Source: Pseudomonas palleroniana
GTDB taxonomy: Bacteria; Pseudomonadota; Gammaproteobacteria; Pseudomonadales; Pseudomonadaceae
Direction: 5' to 3'
Assembly (NCBI RefSeq): GCF_003031675.1
Contig: NZ_PYWX01000048.1
Location: forward strand, 115,556 to 179,555
DNA: 64,000 nucleotides
Positions within the stretch are counted from its first letter, which is position 1, and each line of letters starts with the position of its first letter. The position numbers were made by a program, and so were the translations under genes. Below are positions 1 to 9,547 of this stretch, one piece after another. The notes beneath the pieces are model-generated. The model searched no databases. It was not told the origin of the DNA and saw only the letters and a program-made list of their open reading frames with translations.

Positions 1-1512
1 CTCATGGCGATCAACAACGAATACACCAACTATCGCTACCTCTACGCCCACGGCGGCGCGCCGCAATCGGCTGAAGAGGTGCGCAAGGCCCAGGCCAGCG
101 AAGGCGTTTCGGTCATCGAAGTGCGGCGCAAAGGTGACACCTGGCAGTTCGTCCAGGACTCGCGCTATAACCGCCGCATCCACGGCAACTCGCCAATCCG
201 CCTGAGCGGCCCGGCCGCGGGTCATGCCTGGTTGCAAACCAGTGCCGACAAGTCGGGCAAAAAAGTCCTCGGTACCTTTCAGAACTGCGCCAACGGCAAG
301 ACACCGTGGGGCACTTATCTGACGTGCGAAGAGAACTTCACCGACTGCTTCGGCAGCAGCAACCCACAACAAAGCTTCGACGCCGGGCAAAAACGCTATG
401 GCGTGGCAGCGGCCAGCAAAGACATCAACTGGCATCAGCATGACCCGCGCTTCGACATGGCCAAGAACCCCAACGAACTCAACCGTCACGGCTGGGTGGT
501 GGAAATCGACCCGTTCGACCCGCAATCCACCCCAGTCAAGCGCACCGCCCTGGGCCGTTTCAAACACGAGAACGCGGCGCTGGCTGAAACCCGCGACGGC
601 CGCGCCGTGGTGTACATGGGCGACGATGAGCGCGGTGAATTCATCTACAAGTTCGTCAGCCGTGACCCGATCAACCACAACAACCCCAAGGCCAACAAAA
701 ACCTGCTCGACCACGGCACCTTATATGTGGCGATCTTCGACGCGGGCGATGGCAACGCCGACCACCCCAAGGGCAAGGGCCAATGGGTGGAGCTGACCCA
801 TGGCAAAAACGGTATTGATGCCGGCAGCGGTTTCGCCAGCCAAGCCGAGGTGCTGATCCATGCGCGCCTGGCCGCCAGCGTGGTGAAAGCCACCCGCATG
901 GACCGCCCGGAGTGGATTGTGGTCAGCCCCACTGATGGCCAGGTCTATTGCACACTCACCAACAATGCCAAACGCGGGGAAGACGGCCAACCGGTGGGCG
1001 GGCCCAACCCACGGGAGAAAAACGTCTACGGTCAGATCCTGCGCTGGAAAGCTGATCAGGATAACCACGGCGCCCACGAATTCACCTGGGACCTGTTTGT
1101 GGTCGCCGGTAACCCAGGCGTGCACGCCGGTACGCCCAAGGGCGGTTCCTCCAACATCAACCCGCAGAACATGTTCAACAGCCCCGACGGCCTGGGGTTC
1201 GACCAGGCCGGGCGCTTGTGGATCCTGACCGACGGCGACTACAGCAATGCCGGTGACTTCGCGGGCATGGGCAATAACCAGATGCTGTGTGCCGACCCGG
1301 CCACCGGAGAAATCCGCCGGTTCATGGTCGGGCCGGTGGCGTGTGAAGTCACCGGGATCAGCTTTTCGCCGGACCAGAAGACGCTGTTTGTGGGGATCCA
1401 GCATCCCGGCGAAACCGGCGGTTCGACCTGGCCGGAGCATCTGCCCAATGGCAAGCCGAGGTCTTCGGTGATGGCGATTCGGCGGGATGACGGCGGCATT
1501 ATCGGCGCTTGA
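1..1512 (+). CDS. PhoX-family alkaline phosphatase (DUF839), 5'-truncated by the window
   Basis: The open frame runs from the first base of the window, so the gene starts further left. The first visible residues (L-M-A-I-N-N-E-Y-T-N-Y-R-Y-L) match the internal 'NNEYTNYRYL' region of DUF839/PhoX proteins, so the Met at base 4 is not the start. Later blocks such as TPWGTYLTCEENFTDC, the HGWVVEIDPFDPQ segment and the SPDGLGFDQAGRLWILTDGD segment are typical of PhoX, a secreted, Tat-exported, Ca/Fe-dependent phosphatase that releases phosphate from organic esters. About 503 codons are visible, so roughly the N-terminal quarter, including the expected Tat signal, is missing. A REPIN follows directly after the stop. 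Confidence 0.88.
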   Translation, partial: LMAINNEYTNYRYLYAHGGAPQSAEEVRKAQASEGVSVIEVRRKGDTWQFVQDSRYNRRIHGNSPIRLSGPAAGHAWLQTSADKSGKKVLGTFQNCANGKTPWGTYLTCEENFTDCFGSSNPQQSFDAGQKRYGVAAASKDINWHQHDPRFDMAKNPNELNRHGWVVEIDPFDPQSTPVKRTALGRFKHENAALAETRDGRAVVYMGDDERGEFIYKFVSRDPINHNNPKANKNLLDHGTLYVAIFDAGDGNADHPKGKGQWVELTHGKNGIDAGSGFASQAEVLIHARLAASVVKATRMDRPEWIVVSPTDGQVYCTLTNNAKRGEDGQPVGGPNPREKNVYGQILRWKADQDNHGAHEFTWDLFVVAGNPGVHAGTPKGGSSNINPQNMFNSPDGLGFDQAGRLWILTDGDYSNAGDFAGMGNNQMLCADPATGEIRRFMVGPVACEVTGISFSPDQKTLFVGIQHPGETGGSTWPEHLPNGKPRSSVMAIRRDDGGIIGA

Positions 1513-1521
1513 TAAAATGTC

Positions 1522-1593
1522 ATCGGGAGCAAGCCCCCTCCCACAGTTGACCGCGTGTACGCCGGCAATTGTGGGAGGGGGCTTGCTCCCGAT
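1522..1593. repeat. REPIN, GTGGGAGGGGGCTTGCTCCCGAT family
   Basis: Two 24-nt arms in inverted orientation (1522-1545 and 1570-1593) surround a ~24-nt spacer. The arms carry the GTGGGAGGGGGCTTGCTC core that recurs at least eight more times in the window. It sits between the phoX-like gene and srkA. Confidence 0.9.
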
Positions 1594-1678
1594 AGCGATG
1601 GCACAGGCGCCCTATCTCAAGCCTGGTGCGTTACCATACCCGGCCGGACGCGGCGCCCTGCTGCGCGCAGGAGTTCGC

Positions 1679-2653
1679 ATGGCCCACCCGTTTGAAACAC
1701 TCACCCCTGACCTGGTCCTCGACGCGGTCGAGAGCATCGGTTTCCTCAGCGACGCCCGTGTGCTGGCGCTCAACAGCTACGAAAACCGCGTGTATCAGGT
1801 GGGCATCGAAGGCTCTGAGCCGCTGATCGCCAAGTTTTATCGCCCCCAGCGCTGGAGCAACGAGGCCATCCTCGAAGAGCATCGCTTCACCTTCGAACTG
1901 GCCGAGTGCGAGGTGCCGGTGGTCGCCCCATTGATCCACAACGGTGAAAGCCTGTTCGAACATGCAGGCTTCCGTTTCACCCTGTTTCCCCGGCGGGGTG
2001 GCCGCGCGCCGGAGCCGGGCAATCTCGACCAACTCTATCGCCTCGGGCAACTGCTCGGCCGTTTGCATGCCGTAGGCTCCACCCGCCCGTTCGAACACCG
2101 CGAAGCCCTGAGTGTGAAGAACTTCGGCCACGACTCCCTCACCACGCTGCTCGAAGGCAATTTCATTCCCAAAAGCCTGCTGCCGGCCTATGAGTCCGTC
2201 GCCCGCGACCTGCTCAAGCGCGTGGAAGAGGTATACAAAGCCACCCCGCACACGAACATCCGCATGCACGGGGATTGCCACCCCGGCAACATGATGTGCC
2301 GCGATGAGATGTTCCATATCGTCGACCTCGACGACTGCCGTATGGGCCCGGCGGTGCAGGACCTGTGGATGATGCTCGCCGGTGACCGGCAAGAATGCCT
2401 TGGCCAACTGTCGGAACTGATGGACGGCTACCAGGAGTTCCACGACTTCGACCCACGGGAACTGGCCCTGATCGAACCCCTGCGTGCCCTGCGCCTGATG
2501 CATTACAGCGCCTGGCTCGCACGGCGCTGGGATGACCCGGCGTTCCCCCACAGCTTCCCCTGGTTTGGCAGTGAACGGTATTGGGGCGATCAGGTGCTGG
2601 CGTTGCGCGAGCAACTGGCCGCCCTCAACGAAGAACCCCTGAAACTGTTCTGA
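1679..2653 (+). CDS. srkA: Stress response serine/threonine protein kinase SrkA (YihE/RdoA)
   Basis: A 324-residue protein, close to the ~328 residues of E. coli SrkA (YihE), an aminoglycoside-phosphotransferase-fold kinase that protects against stress-induced death. The brown-loop catalytic motif HGDCHPGN is at about residues 197-204 and the Mg-binding IVDLDD at about 214-219; K52 in LIAKFYRP is the likely ATP lysine. The frame is open further upstream, but that extension would run through the REPIN. The Met at 1679, with a GGAG ribosome site just before it, gives the family N-terminus. Cytosolic. Single gene, followed by a hairpin. Confidence 0.92.
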   Translation: MAHPFETLTPDLVLDAVESIGFLSDARVLALNSYENRVYQVGIEGSEPLIAKFYRPQRWSNEAILEEHRFTFELAECEVPVVAPLIHNGESLFEHAGFRFTLFPRRGGRAPEPGNLDQLYRLGQLLGRLHAVGSTRPFEHREALSVKNFGHDSLTTLLEGNFIPKSLLPAYESVARDLLKRVEEVYKATPHTNIRMHGDCHPGNMMCRDEMFHIVDLDDCRMGPAVQDLWMMLAGDRQECLGQLSELMDGYQEFHDFDPRELALIEPLRALRLMHYSAWLARRWDDPAFPHSFPWFGSERYWGDQVLALREQLAALNEEPLKLF

Positions 2654-2659
2654 CCGCCT

Positions 2660-2690
2660 TATGTGGGAGGGGGCTTGCCCCTCCCACATA
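2660..2690. terminator. Compact REP hairpin after srkA, possible terminator
   Basis: A perfect 13-bp stem (2660-2672 with 2678-2690) with a 5-nt loop, made of the same GTGGGAGGGG arms as the REPINs but without a spacer. There is no strong T tract, so it may be a REP singlet that acts as a 3' mRNA boundary rather than a classical terminator. Confidence 0.6.
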
Positions 2691-2766
2691 AGCAAAGCCA
2701 ATCCCATTGGCAGGCAAATGTCCTTACAATCACGCCTTTGTTAGCTGCCTAAGCAAGGATTCCGCA

Positions 2767-3651
2767 ATGCAAGCCGCCAACCCCCGCAAGGGGTACATCC
2801 TGGGCCTGAGCGCCTATGTCATCTGGGGTCTGTTCCCGCTCTACTTCAAAGCCATCGCCAGCGTCCCCGCTGCTGAAATCATCGTGCACCGCGTGTTGTG
2901 GTCGGCGCTGTTCGGTGGCTTGCTGTTGATGGTGTGGAAACATCCGGGGTGGCTGCGTGAGCTGCGCGACAATCCCAAACGCCTGGCTATCCTGGCACTC
3001 AGCGGCTCATTGATTGCGGCCAACTGGCTGACTTACGTATGGTCGGTGAACAGCGGGCGCATGCTGGAAGCGAGCCTGGGCTACTACATCAACCCGCTGG
3101 TCAATGTACTGCTGGGCATGTTGATCCTGGGCGAGCGCTTGCGCCGCCTGCAGTGGGTCGCCGTCGGGCTGGCGGCGGTGGGTGTGGCGCAACAGGTGTG
3201 GCAGGTGGGCAGTTTGCCGTGGGTGTCCTTGGCGCTGGCGCTGACCTTCGGCTTCTACGGGCTGATCCGCAAACAGGCGCCCGTCAAAGCGCTGCCTGGG
3301 CTGGTCGTAGAGACATGGATGCTGGTGCCGATCGCCATCGCATGGCTGCTGTTCAACCCCTCGGCCCACAGCGCACAACTGGAGTTCTGGGGCACCTCCG
3401 AAGCCTGGTGGCTGGTGGCGGCCGGCCCGGTGACGCTGATCCCGCTGGTATGTTTCAACGCTGCCGCTCGGCATTTGCCCTACACCGCACTGGGCTTTTT
3501 ACAGTACGTGGCACCGACTCTCGTGCTGCTGGAAGCCGTGCTGCTGTTTGGCGAACACCTGGCGTCGAGCACCCTGCTTGCCTTCGCCTTTATCTGGGCG
3601 GGGCTGGTGGTGTACAGCCTGGATGCCTGGATGAGCGTGCGCAAGCGCTGA
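2767..3651 (+). CDS. rarD: EamA/DMT-family transporter RarD
   Basis: A 294-residue inner-membrane protein with about ten hydrophobic helices in two EamA repeats. The N-terminal KGYILGLSAYVIWGLFPLYF block and the internal YALTxYV-type start of the second half fit RarD, a drug/metabolite superfamily permease associated in name with chloramphenicol sensitivity; the true substrate is unknown. The start at 2767 is preceded by AAGGA (2755-2759); an in-frame upstream Met at 2707 adds a polar non-family extension. The gene stands alone: the next gene is convergent. Confidence 0.9.
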   Translation: MQAANPRKGYILGLSAYVIWGLFPLYFKAIASVPAAEIIVHRVLWSALFGGLLLMVWKHPGWLRELRDNPKRLAILALSGSLIAANWLTYVWSVNSGRMLEASLGYYINPLVNVLLGMLILGERLRRLQWVAVGLAAVGVAQQVWQVGSLPWVSLALALTFGFYGLIRKQAPVKALPGLVVETWMLVPIAIAWLLFNPSAHSAQLEFWGTSEAWWLVAAGPVTLIPLVCFNAAARHLPYTALGFLQYVAPTLVLLEAVLLFGEHLASSTLLAFAFIWAGLVVYSLDAWMSVRKR

Positions 3652-3714
3652 TCAAATAACGTACAAACCTCTGCAAGCCACGCAGCACGTGGCTTGCAGC
3701 CATCAACCCCAAGG

Positions 3715-3835
3715 TTATCCACAACCTGATCCCCGCCATTTGTGCACAAGCCCTTGAAACTGCTCGTTTTTTGCGCAGAAGGCGGAGAGCCAACGCCGGC
3801 GCGGCCTGGCGTCGAGTCTCTACAGGTTATCCACA
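3715..3835. other. Pair of perfect DnaA-box 9-mers (TTATCCACA) in the rarD/gcvR-like gap
   Basis: TTATCCACA occurs at 3715-3723 and 3827-3835, both on the + strand, in the 223-bp space between two convergent genes. A third perfect copy lies on the opposite strand inside the downstream gene at 4184-4192. The 9-mer is the consensus DnaA binding site; binding here is inference. Confidence 0.55.
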
Positions 3836-3874
3836 AGCCCATGCAAGTTTTCCATGCATAACCCTGTGGGTTGA

Positions 3875-4387
3875 TCATTCCTCGTTGTGCAATTCCACCA
3901 TCAAGTCATCCGCCAAGGTTTCCAGCGACGCCTGCAAGGTATCCAGGGATAACGTCGACGGCACCTGCAACAGCGCCTCGGCCGTGAACAACGGGTCACC
4001 GCTCATGGGGGCCGGGCGTACGTCCGTGCTCAGGCTCTCCAGGTTCACGCCCTGCCGGCTCAACAACGCTGTGATCTCGCGCACGATGCCCGAGCGGTCA
4101 TTGCCCACCAGGGTCATCACGATCGACTTGGACGTCGCTGCCTGCCCGCTACTGCCCTCACCCACCAGCACGCGAATGCCGTGTGTGGATAAGTCCTCCA
4201 GCGCATTGATCAGGTGCTGACGGTTTTCAGCAGGCACACTGACCCGCAGGATACCGGCGAATTGCCCGGCCATATGCGCCATTCGGCTTTCCTGCCAGCT
4301 ACCGCCGTGGGTGGCGATGGTATGCGCGATGCGTTCCACGACGCCGGGTTTGTCGGCGGCGATAATTGTGAGTACAAGATGGTCCAT
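3875..4387 (-). CDS. gcvR: Glycine cleavage system repressor-like protein with two ACT domains
   Basis: A 170-residue cytosolic protein with two ACT domains, at about residues 1-80 (VLTIIAADKPGVVERIAHTI) and 90-165 (VMTLVGNDRSGIVREITALL). This is the layout of GcvR, which in enterics binds glycine and GcvA to repress gcv genes; Pseudomonas has several paralogues, so the exact role is open. The start at 4387 has GAGGG upstream. It diverges from glcB across 267 bp that must hold both promoters. The coding region contains one perfect DnaA-box 9-mer (4184-4192), explained by codons. Confidence 0.8.
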   Translation of the reverse strand: MDHLVLTIIAADKPGVVERIAHTIATHGGSWQESRMAHMAGQFAGILRVSVPAENRQHLINALEDLSTHGIRVLVGEGSSGQAATSKSIVMTLVGNDRSGIVREITALLSRQGVNLESLSTDVRPAPMSGDPLFTAEALLQVPSTLSLDTLQASLETLADDLMVELHNEE

Positions 4388-4654
4388 GGCGAAGCCCTCA
4401 GGAATTCAATCTACAAGGTGGACGCAGGCGCCCTCGAAAACAAATCGTGTACCATTTTTATATTTATCTGGAACAATCCAATCGTTTTTTGAGAACATCA
4501 CGTTCTCCGCTGTGACCGTACGACCAAAGTGGGTCGCTAAACGACGTATTTAGTCTAATTTTCACAACCGCAAGTCATCATGTAGTATGCAAACCCGTGC
4601 ACTACATAATGAAAATCTGAAAAAGCGCATAAGCTCCGCAGAGTGAGGCAAGCA

Positions 4655-6832
4655 ATGACTGAACACGTTCAAGTCGGTGGCCTGCAGGTCGCCAAAGTCC
4701 TGTTCGACTTCGTGAACAACGAAGCCATTCCCGGTACCGGCATCACTGCCGACCAGTTCTGGGCCGGTGCCGACAAGGTTATCCACGACCTGGCACCGAA
4801 GAACAAAGCCCTACTCGCCAAACGCGATGATTTCCAAGCGCGGATCGACACCTGGCACCAGACCCACGCCGGCCAGGCCCACGACCCGGTGGCTTACAAA
4901 GCCTTCCTGCAAGACATCGGATACCTGCTGCCAGAAGCCGCAGACTTCCAGGCCACGACCCAAAACGTCGATGACGAAATCGCCCGCATGGCCGGCCCGC
5001 AGTTGGTCGTGCCGGTGATGAACGCCCGCTTCGCCCTCAACGCCTCCAATGCGCGTTGGGGCTCGCTGTATGACGCGCTGTACGGCACCGACGCCATCAG
5101 CGAAGCCAATGGCGCCGAGAAGGGCCAGGGCTACAACAAAGTGCGGGGCGACAAGGTGATTGCCTTTGCCCGCGCGTTCCTCGACGAAGCCGCGCCGCTC
5201 TCGGCGGGCAGCCATGTCGACTCCACCGGCTACAAAATCGTCGATGGCAAGCTGATCGTCAGCCTCAAGGGCGGTAGCAACAGCGGTCTGCGCGACGACT
5301 CGCAACTCATCGGTTTCCAGGGCGACAGCGCCCAGCCGATTGCCGTGCTGCTCAAACACCACGGCCTGCACTTCGAGATCCAGATCGACGCCAGCACGCC
5401 GGTCGGCCAGACCGACGCCGCCGGCGTCAAAGACGTGCTGATGGAAGCTGCGCTGACCACCATCATGGACTGCGAAGACTCCGTCGCCGCCGTCGATGCC
5501 GATGACAAAGTGGTGATCTACCGCAACTGGCTCGGCCTGATGAAGGGCGACCTGGCCGAAGAAGTGGCCAAGGGCGGCAAGACCTTCACCCGTACCATGA
5601 ACCCTGACCGCGTCTATACCGGCGTGAATGGCCAGGACGTGACCTTGCACGGCCGTTCACTGCTGTTCGTGCGCAACGTCGGCCATCTGATGACCATTGA
5701 CGCGATTCTCGACAACGCCGGCAATGAAGTACCCGAAGGCATCCTCGACGGGCTGATCACCAGCCTGGCGGCGATCCACAGCCTCAACGGCAACAGCAGC
5801 CGCAAGAACAGCCGCACCGGTTCGGTCTATATCGTGAAGCCGAAGATGCACGGCCCGGAAGAAGCCGCGTTCACCAACGAGCTGTTCGGCCGTATCGAAG
5901 ACGTGCTGAACCTGCCGCGCAACACCCTTAAAGTCGGGATCATGGACGAGGAGCGCCGCACCACGGTCAACCTCAAGGCCTGCATCAAGGCGGCCAGCGA
6001 GCGTGTGGTATTCATCAACACCGGCTTCCTCGACCGTACCGGCGACGAAATCCACACCTCCATGGAAGCTGGCGCGATGGTGCGCAAGGCAGCCATGAAG
6101 GCGGAAAAATGGATCGGCGCCTATGAGAACTGGAACGTCGATATCGGCCTGAGCACCGGCCTTCAAGGGCGTGCGCAGATCGGTAAAGGCATGTGGGCGA
6201 TGCCCGACCTGATGGCGGCCATGCTCGAACAGAAAATCGCCCACCCACTGGCCGGTGCCAACACCGCCTGGGTGCCGTCGCCGACGGCGGCGGCGCTGCA
6301 CGCGCTGCACTATCACAAGGTTGATGTGTTCGCACGCCAGGCCGAACTGGCCAAGCGCGAGCGCGCTTCGGTGGACGATATCCTGACCATTCCTCTGGCA
6401 GCCAATACCGATTGGTCCGACGAAGAAATCCGCAACGAGCTGGACAACAACGCCCAGGGCATCCTGGGTTATGTAGTCCGCTGGATCGACCAGGGCGTCG
6501 GTTGTTCGAAAGTGCCGGACATCAACGATGTGGGCCTGATGGAAGACCGCGCCACCCTGCGTATCTCCAGCCAGCACATCGCCAACTGGTTGCGCCACGG
6601 CATCGTCAATGAAGCCCAGGTGCTGGAAAGCCTCAAGCGCATGGCGCCGGTGGTAGACCGCCAGAACGCCGGGGATGCGCTGTACCGCCCACTGGCGCCG
6701 GACTTCGACAGCAACATCGCGTTCCAGGCGGCGGTGGAGTTGGTGATTGAAGGGACCAAACAGCCGAATGGCTATACCGAGCCGGTGTTGCACCGCAGGC
6801 GTCGGGAGTTCAAGGCTAAAAACGCTCTTTAA
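4655..6832 (+). CDS. glcB: Malate synthase G
   Basis: A 725-residue cytosolic enzyme that condenses glyoxylate and acetyl-CoA to malate in the glyoxylate shunt and in glycolate use. The length equals that of GlcB. Family blocks include MDCEDSVAAVDADDK (active-site Glu/Asp region), GIMDEERRTTVNLKACI, and the C-terminal GVGCSKVPDINDVGLMEDRATL. An in-frame GTG at 4643 is possible, but ATG at 4655 with GAGG at 4645-4648 gives the usual MTEHVQVGGLQVA start. It is monocistronic: a strong terminator follows the stop within 10 bp. Confidence 0.96.
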   Translation: MTEHVQVGGLQVAKVLFDFVNNEAIPGTGITADQFWAGADKVIHDLAPKNKALLAKRDDFQARIDTWHQTHAGQAHDPVAYKAFLQDIGYLLPEAADFQATTQNVDDEIARMAGPQLVVPVMNARFALNASNARWGSLYDALYGTDAISEANGAEKGQGYNKVRGDKVIAFARAFLDEAAPLSAGSHVDSTGYKIVDGKLIVSLKGGSNSGLRDDSQLIGFQGDSAQPIAVLLKHHGLHFEIQIDASTPVGQTDAAGVKDVLMEAALTTIMDCEDSVAAVDADDKVVIYRNWLGLMKGDLAEEVAKGGKTFTRTMNPDRVYTGVNGQDVTLHGRSLLFVRNVGHLMTIDAILDNAGNEVPEGILDGLITSLAAIHSLNGNSSRKNSRTGSVYIVKPKMHGPEEAAFTNELFGRIEDVLNLPRNTLKVGIMDEERRTTVNLKACIKAASERVVFINTGFLDRTGDEIHTSMEAGAMVRKAAMKAEKWIGAYENWNVDIGLSTGLQGRAQIGKGMWAMPDLMAAMLEQKIAHPLAGANTAWVPSPTAAALHALHYHKVDVFARQAELAKRERASVDDILTIPLAANTDWSDEEIRNELDNNAQGILGYVVRWIDQGVGCSKVPDINDVGLMEDRATLRISSQHIANWLRHGIVNEAQVLESLKRMAPVVDRQNAGDALYRPLAPDFDSNIAFQAAVELVIEGTKQPNGYTEPVLHRRRREFKAKNAL

Positions 6833-6840
6833 ACGCAGAA

Positions 6841-6871
6841 AAAAACCCTGGTCGAAATACCAGGGTTTTTT
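6841..6871 (+). terminator. Rho-independent terminator of glcB
   Basis: Stem AAAACCCTGGT / ACCAGGGTTTT with a 6-nt loop, ending in a run of T residues, starting 9 bp after the glcB stop. Confidence 0.92.
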
Positions 6872-6931
6872 ATGAGCTGTCGAATTTTATGATGGATCAA
6901 ATCCGTCAGTCGCTGAAAGTACTATCGGCGC

Positions 6932-7378
6932 CTACTGCACCATCCCCAACTCCCGCTTCACCATCTTCGCCAACTTCACGCTATCGATCGGCTTGAGCAG
7001 AAAGTCCACCACGCTCAAATGCATGGCGTCGATCACATCGGGAGCTTCCGCGTCCCCTGACATGATGATGATCGGCAATGCCGCCCGAGAGGATTCGCGC
7101 ACCTGGCGGATCAGTTCCAGGCCACTGCTGGGCGTCATGCGCAAATCGGTAATCAGCAAGCCGATGGAGGTGTTGGAGTTCAGCAGATTCCACGCCGCCT
7201 CACCGCTCTCGGCGGTCATGCAGCGAATACCGTCCAGACCCAGGATTTGCGCCAGCAGCTCACGCGCGTCCTTGTCGTCGTCAACAATCAGCACACGTTG
7301 CGGCGGTAAATCAGGTTCCAGCATCACGGCGCTCAGCGCCTCGCGCTCCGCATCGCTCAAAATATCGTTGTCGGTCAT
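6932..7378 (-). CDS. Stand-alone response-regulator receiver protein
   Basis: A 148-residue protein with a single CheY-like receiver domain from about residue 27. D78 (in LLITDLRM) is the phospho-acceptor, D33/D34 the acidic pair, S107 and K129 (FLLKPI) the conserved switch residues. There is no output domain after residue 148, so it probably acts by binding a partner. Start choice is uncertain: ATG at 7378 is used here, and ATG at 7399 (after AAAGAG) would add seven residues. No histidine kinase is adjacent. It diverges from the cNMP/CBS protein across about 245 bp. Confidence 0.85.
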   Translation of the reverse strand: MTDNDILSDAEREALSAVMLEPDLPPQRVLIVDDDKDARELLAQILGLDGIRCMTAESGEAAWNLLNSNTSIGLLITDLRMTPSSGLELIRQVRESSRAALPIIIMSGDAEAPDVIDAMHLSVVDFLLKPIDSVKLAKMVKRELGMVQ

Positions 7379-7624
7379 ACATTTCTCAGCAGTTCTCATC
7401 ACTCTTTCAGCACACTCGTCAGACATCTGCCGAAAGGTGAACAATGTGCACTTCGTCGGAAAGTTTGCCTAGTGGGTGTTCTACGGGTTTTGCACCATAG
7501 CCTTGTAAGGTTTTTCCCTAGTCATGCATCGTTTAACCGCTACCTAGACTTACGTCCAATGGGCACCCACGGCACGGGAGTTGACCATGAAGGACGATAA
7601 CGACAAAAAACTGCGGTCACTGTT

Positions 7625-9547
7625 ATGAGTAAAGCTGATGCTTTCACGCAGGCGGGAAAAACCGCCGTGTTGCAGAACATCCACGGCACCCTGCAATTCC
7701 TGCAACGCTTCCCCCCGTTCAACCAGATGGAAAATGCCCATTTGGCGTTTCTGGTTGAACAATGCCAATTGCGCTTCTATGCCCCCGGCGACAGCATCCT
7801 CAAACCGTCGGGCGGCCCGGTCGAGCACTTCTATATCGTCAAGCAGGGCCGCGTCGTGGGTGAGCGGCCGGACAGCACCGAAACCACCTTCGAAATCACC
7901 ACGGGCGAATGCTTCCCCCTCGCCGCCTTGCTCGGCGAACGAGCCACCCGCACCGAACACAAGGCCGCCGAAGACACCTTCTGCCTGCAATTGAACAAGC
8001 CGGCCTTTATCAAGCTGTTCGCGCTTTCCAGCCCGTTCCGCGACTTTTCCCTACGCGGGGTCAGTAGCCTGCTGGACCAGGTCAACCAACAAGTCCAGCA
8101 AAAAGCCGTCGAGACCCTCGGCACTCAATATTCGCTGAACACCCGTCTTGGCGAGTTGGCCATGCGCCACCCGGTCACCTGCCAACCCGGCACGCCGCTA
8201 CGCGAGGCGGTGACGCTGATGCACGAGCAGCAGGTAGGCAGCATTGTGATCGTGGATGAGCATAAAGCGCCCCTGGGGATTTTTACCCTGCGCGACCTGC
8301 GCCAGGTGGTGGCCGACGGCACCAGCGACTTCAACCAGGCCATCGAAGGGCATATGACCCAGGCGCCGTTCTTCTTGACCCCGGACCACAGCGCCTTTGA
8401 CGCCGCCATCGCCATGACCGAGCGGCATATCGCCCATGTGTGCCTGGTCAAAGACCAGCGCCTGTGTGGCGTGGTGTCCGAGCGCGACCTGTTTTCCTTG
8501 CAACGGGTGGACCTGGTGCACCTGGCCCGCACCATCCGCAATGCGCCCCGCGTGGAAAACCTGGTGGCGATTCGCGGCGAAATCGGCCAACTGGTCGAAC
8601 GCATGCTGGCCCACGGCGCCTCGTCTACGCAGATCACCCACATCATTACCCTGCTTAACGATCACACCGTGTGCCGGGTGATCGAGCTGACGCTTGCCGA
8701 AAAAGGCGACCCTGGCGTGCCGTTCAGCTGGTTGTGTTTCGGCAGCGAAGGTCGCCGTGAACAAACCCTGTTCACCGACCAGGACAACGGTATTTTGTTC
8801 GAAGCCAAGGACGCCGCCGAAGCCGCGTCGATCCGGGCGCGGTTACTGCCCCTGGCGCAGCAGATCAACCAGAGCCTGGCGTTGTGCGGCTTCAGCCTGT
8901 GCAAGGGCAATATCATGGCGGGCACCCCCGAGCTGTGCCTGTCACGGGCCGAATGGGCGCGACGCTTTGCAGCGTTCATACGCGAGGCGACGCCGGAGAA
9001 TCTGCTGGGGTCGAGCATCTATTTCGATCTGCGGGTAGTCTGGGGCGATGAGCGCGGTTGCGAACAATTGCGCCAGGGCATCCTGGATCAGGTTGCGGAT
9101 AACCGGCTGTTCCAACGCATGCTGGCCGAGAACGCCCTGCGCCAGCGTCCGCCAGTCGGACGTTTCCGGGAGTTTGTGCTGACGCGCAAAGGCGGCGAAA
9201 AGGCCACGCTCGATCTCAAGGTGCAAGGCCTGACCCCTTTTGTCGATGGTGCGCGCCTGCTGGCCCTGGCCAATGGCATCCACGCCAACAACACCCTGGA
9301 GCGCCTGCGCCAGTTGGTACTCAAGGAAGTCATCGACGCGCTGGACGGTGCCGCCTATGAAGAGGCGTATCACTTTATCCAGCAAACCCGCATGCAGCAG
9401 CACCAGTTGCAAACCCGCGAGAACCAGCCCTATTCCAACCGCGTCGACCCCGACAGCCTCAACCACCTGGACCGGCGCATCCTGCGTGAATCCCTGCGTC
9501 AGGCGCAACGCCTGCAAAGCAGCCTGACCTTGCGGTATCAGCTGTGA
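7625..9547 (+). CDS. cNMP-binding / CBS / DUF294 nucleotidyltransferase-like regulator
   Basis: A 640-residue cytosolic protein. In order: a cyclic-nucleotide-binding-like domain (about 20-150), two CBS motifs (about 160-290, RHPVTCQPGTPL and VVSERDLF), a DUF294 putative nucleotidyltransferase domain with GSEGRREQTLFTDQDNGI at about 372-390, and a DUF294 C-terminal domain. Such proteins are widespread in Pseudomonas, often near acetate uptake genes, and may sense adenine nucleotides; the reaction is unknown. Its last four bases overlap the GTG start of the exonuclease gene, so the two are probably translationally coupled. Confidence 0.9.
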   Translation: MSKADAFTQAGKTAVLQNIHGTLQFLQRFPPFNQMENAHLAFLVEQCQLRFYAPGDSILKPSGGPVEHFYIVKQGRVVGERPDSTETTFEITTGECFPLAALLGERATRTEHKAAEDTFCLQLNKPAFIKLFALSSPFRDFSLRGVSSLLDQVNQQVQQKAVETLGTQYSLNTRLGELAMRHPVTCQPGTPLREAVTLMHEQQVGSIVIVDEHKAPLGIFTLRDLRQVVADGTSDFNQAIEGHMTQAPFFLTPDHSAFDAAIAMTERHIAHVCLVKDQRLCGVVSERDLFSLQRVDLVHLARTIRNAPRVENLVAIRGEIGQLVERMLAHGASSTQITHIITLLNDHTVCRVIELTLAEKGDPGVPFSWLCFGSEGRREQTLFTDQDNGILFEAKDAAEAASIRARLLPLAQQINQSLALCGFSLCKGNIMAGTPELCLSRAEWARRFAAFIREATPENLLGSSIYFDLRVVWGDERGCEQLRQGILDQVADNRLFQRMLAENALRQRPPVGRFREFVLTRKGGEKATLDLKVQGLTPFVDGARLLALANGIHANNTLERLRQLVLKEVIDALDGAAYEEAYHFIQQTRMQQHQLQTRENQPYSNRVDPDSLNHLDRRILRESLRQAQRLQSSLTLRYQL

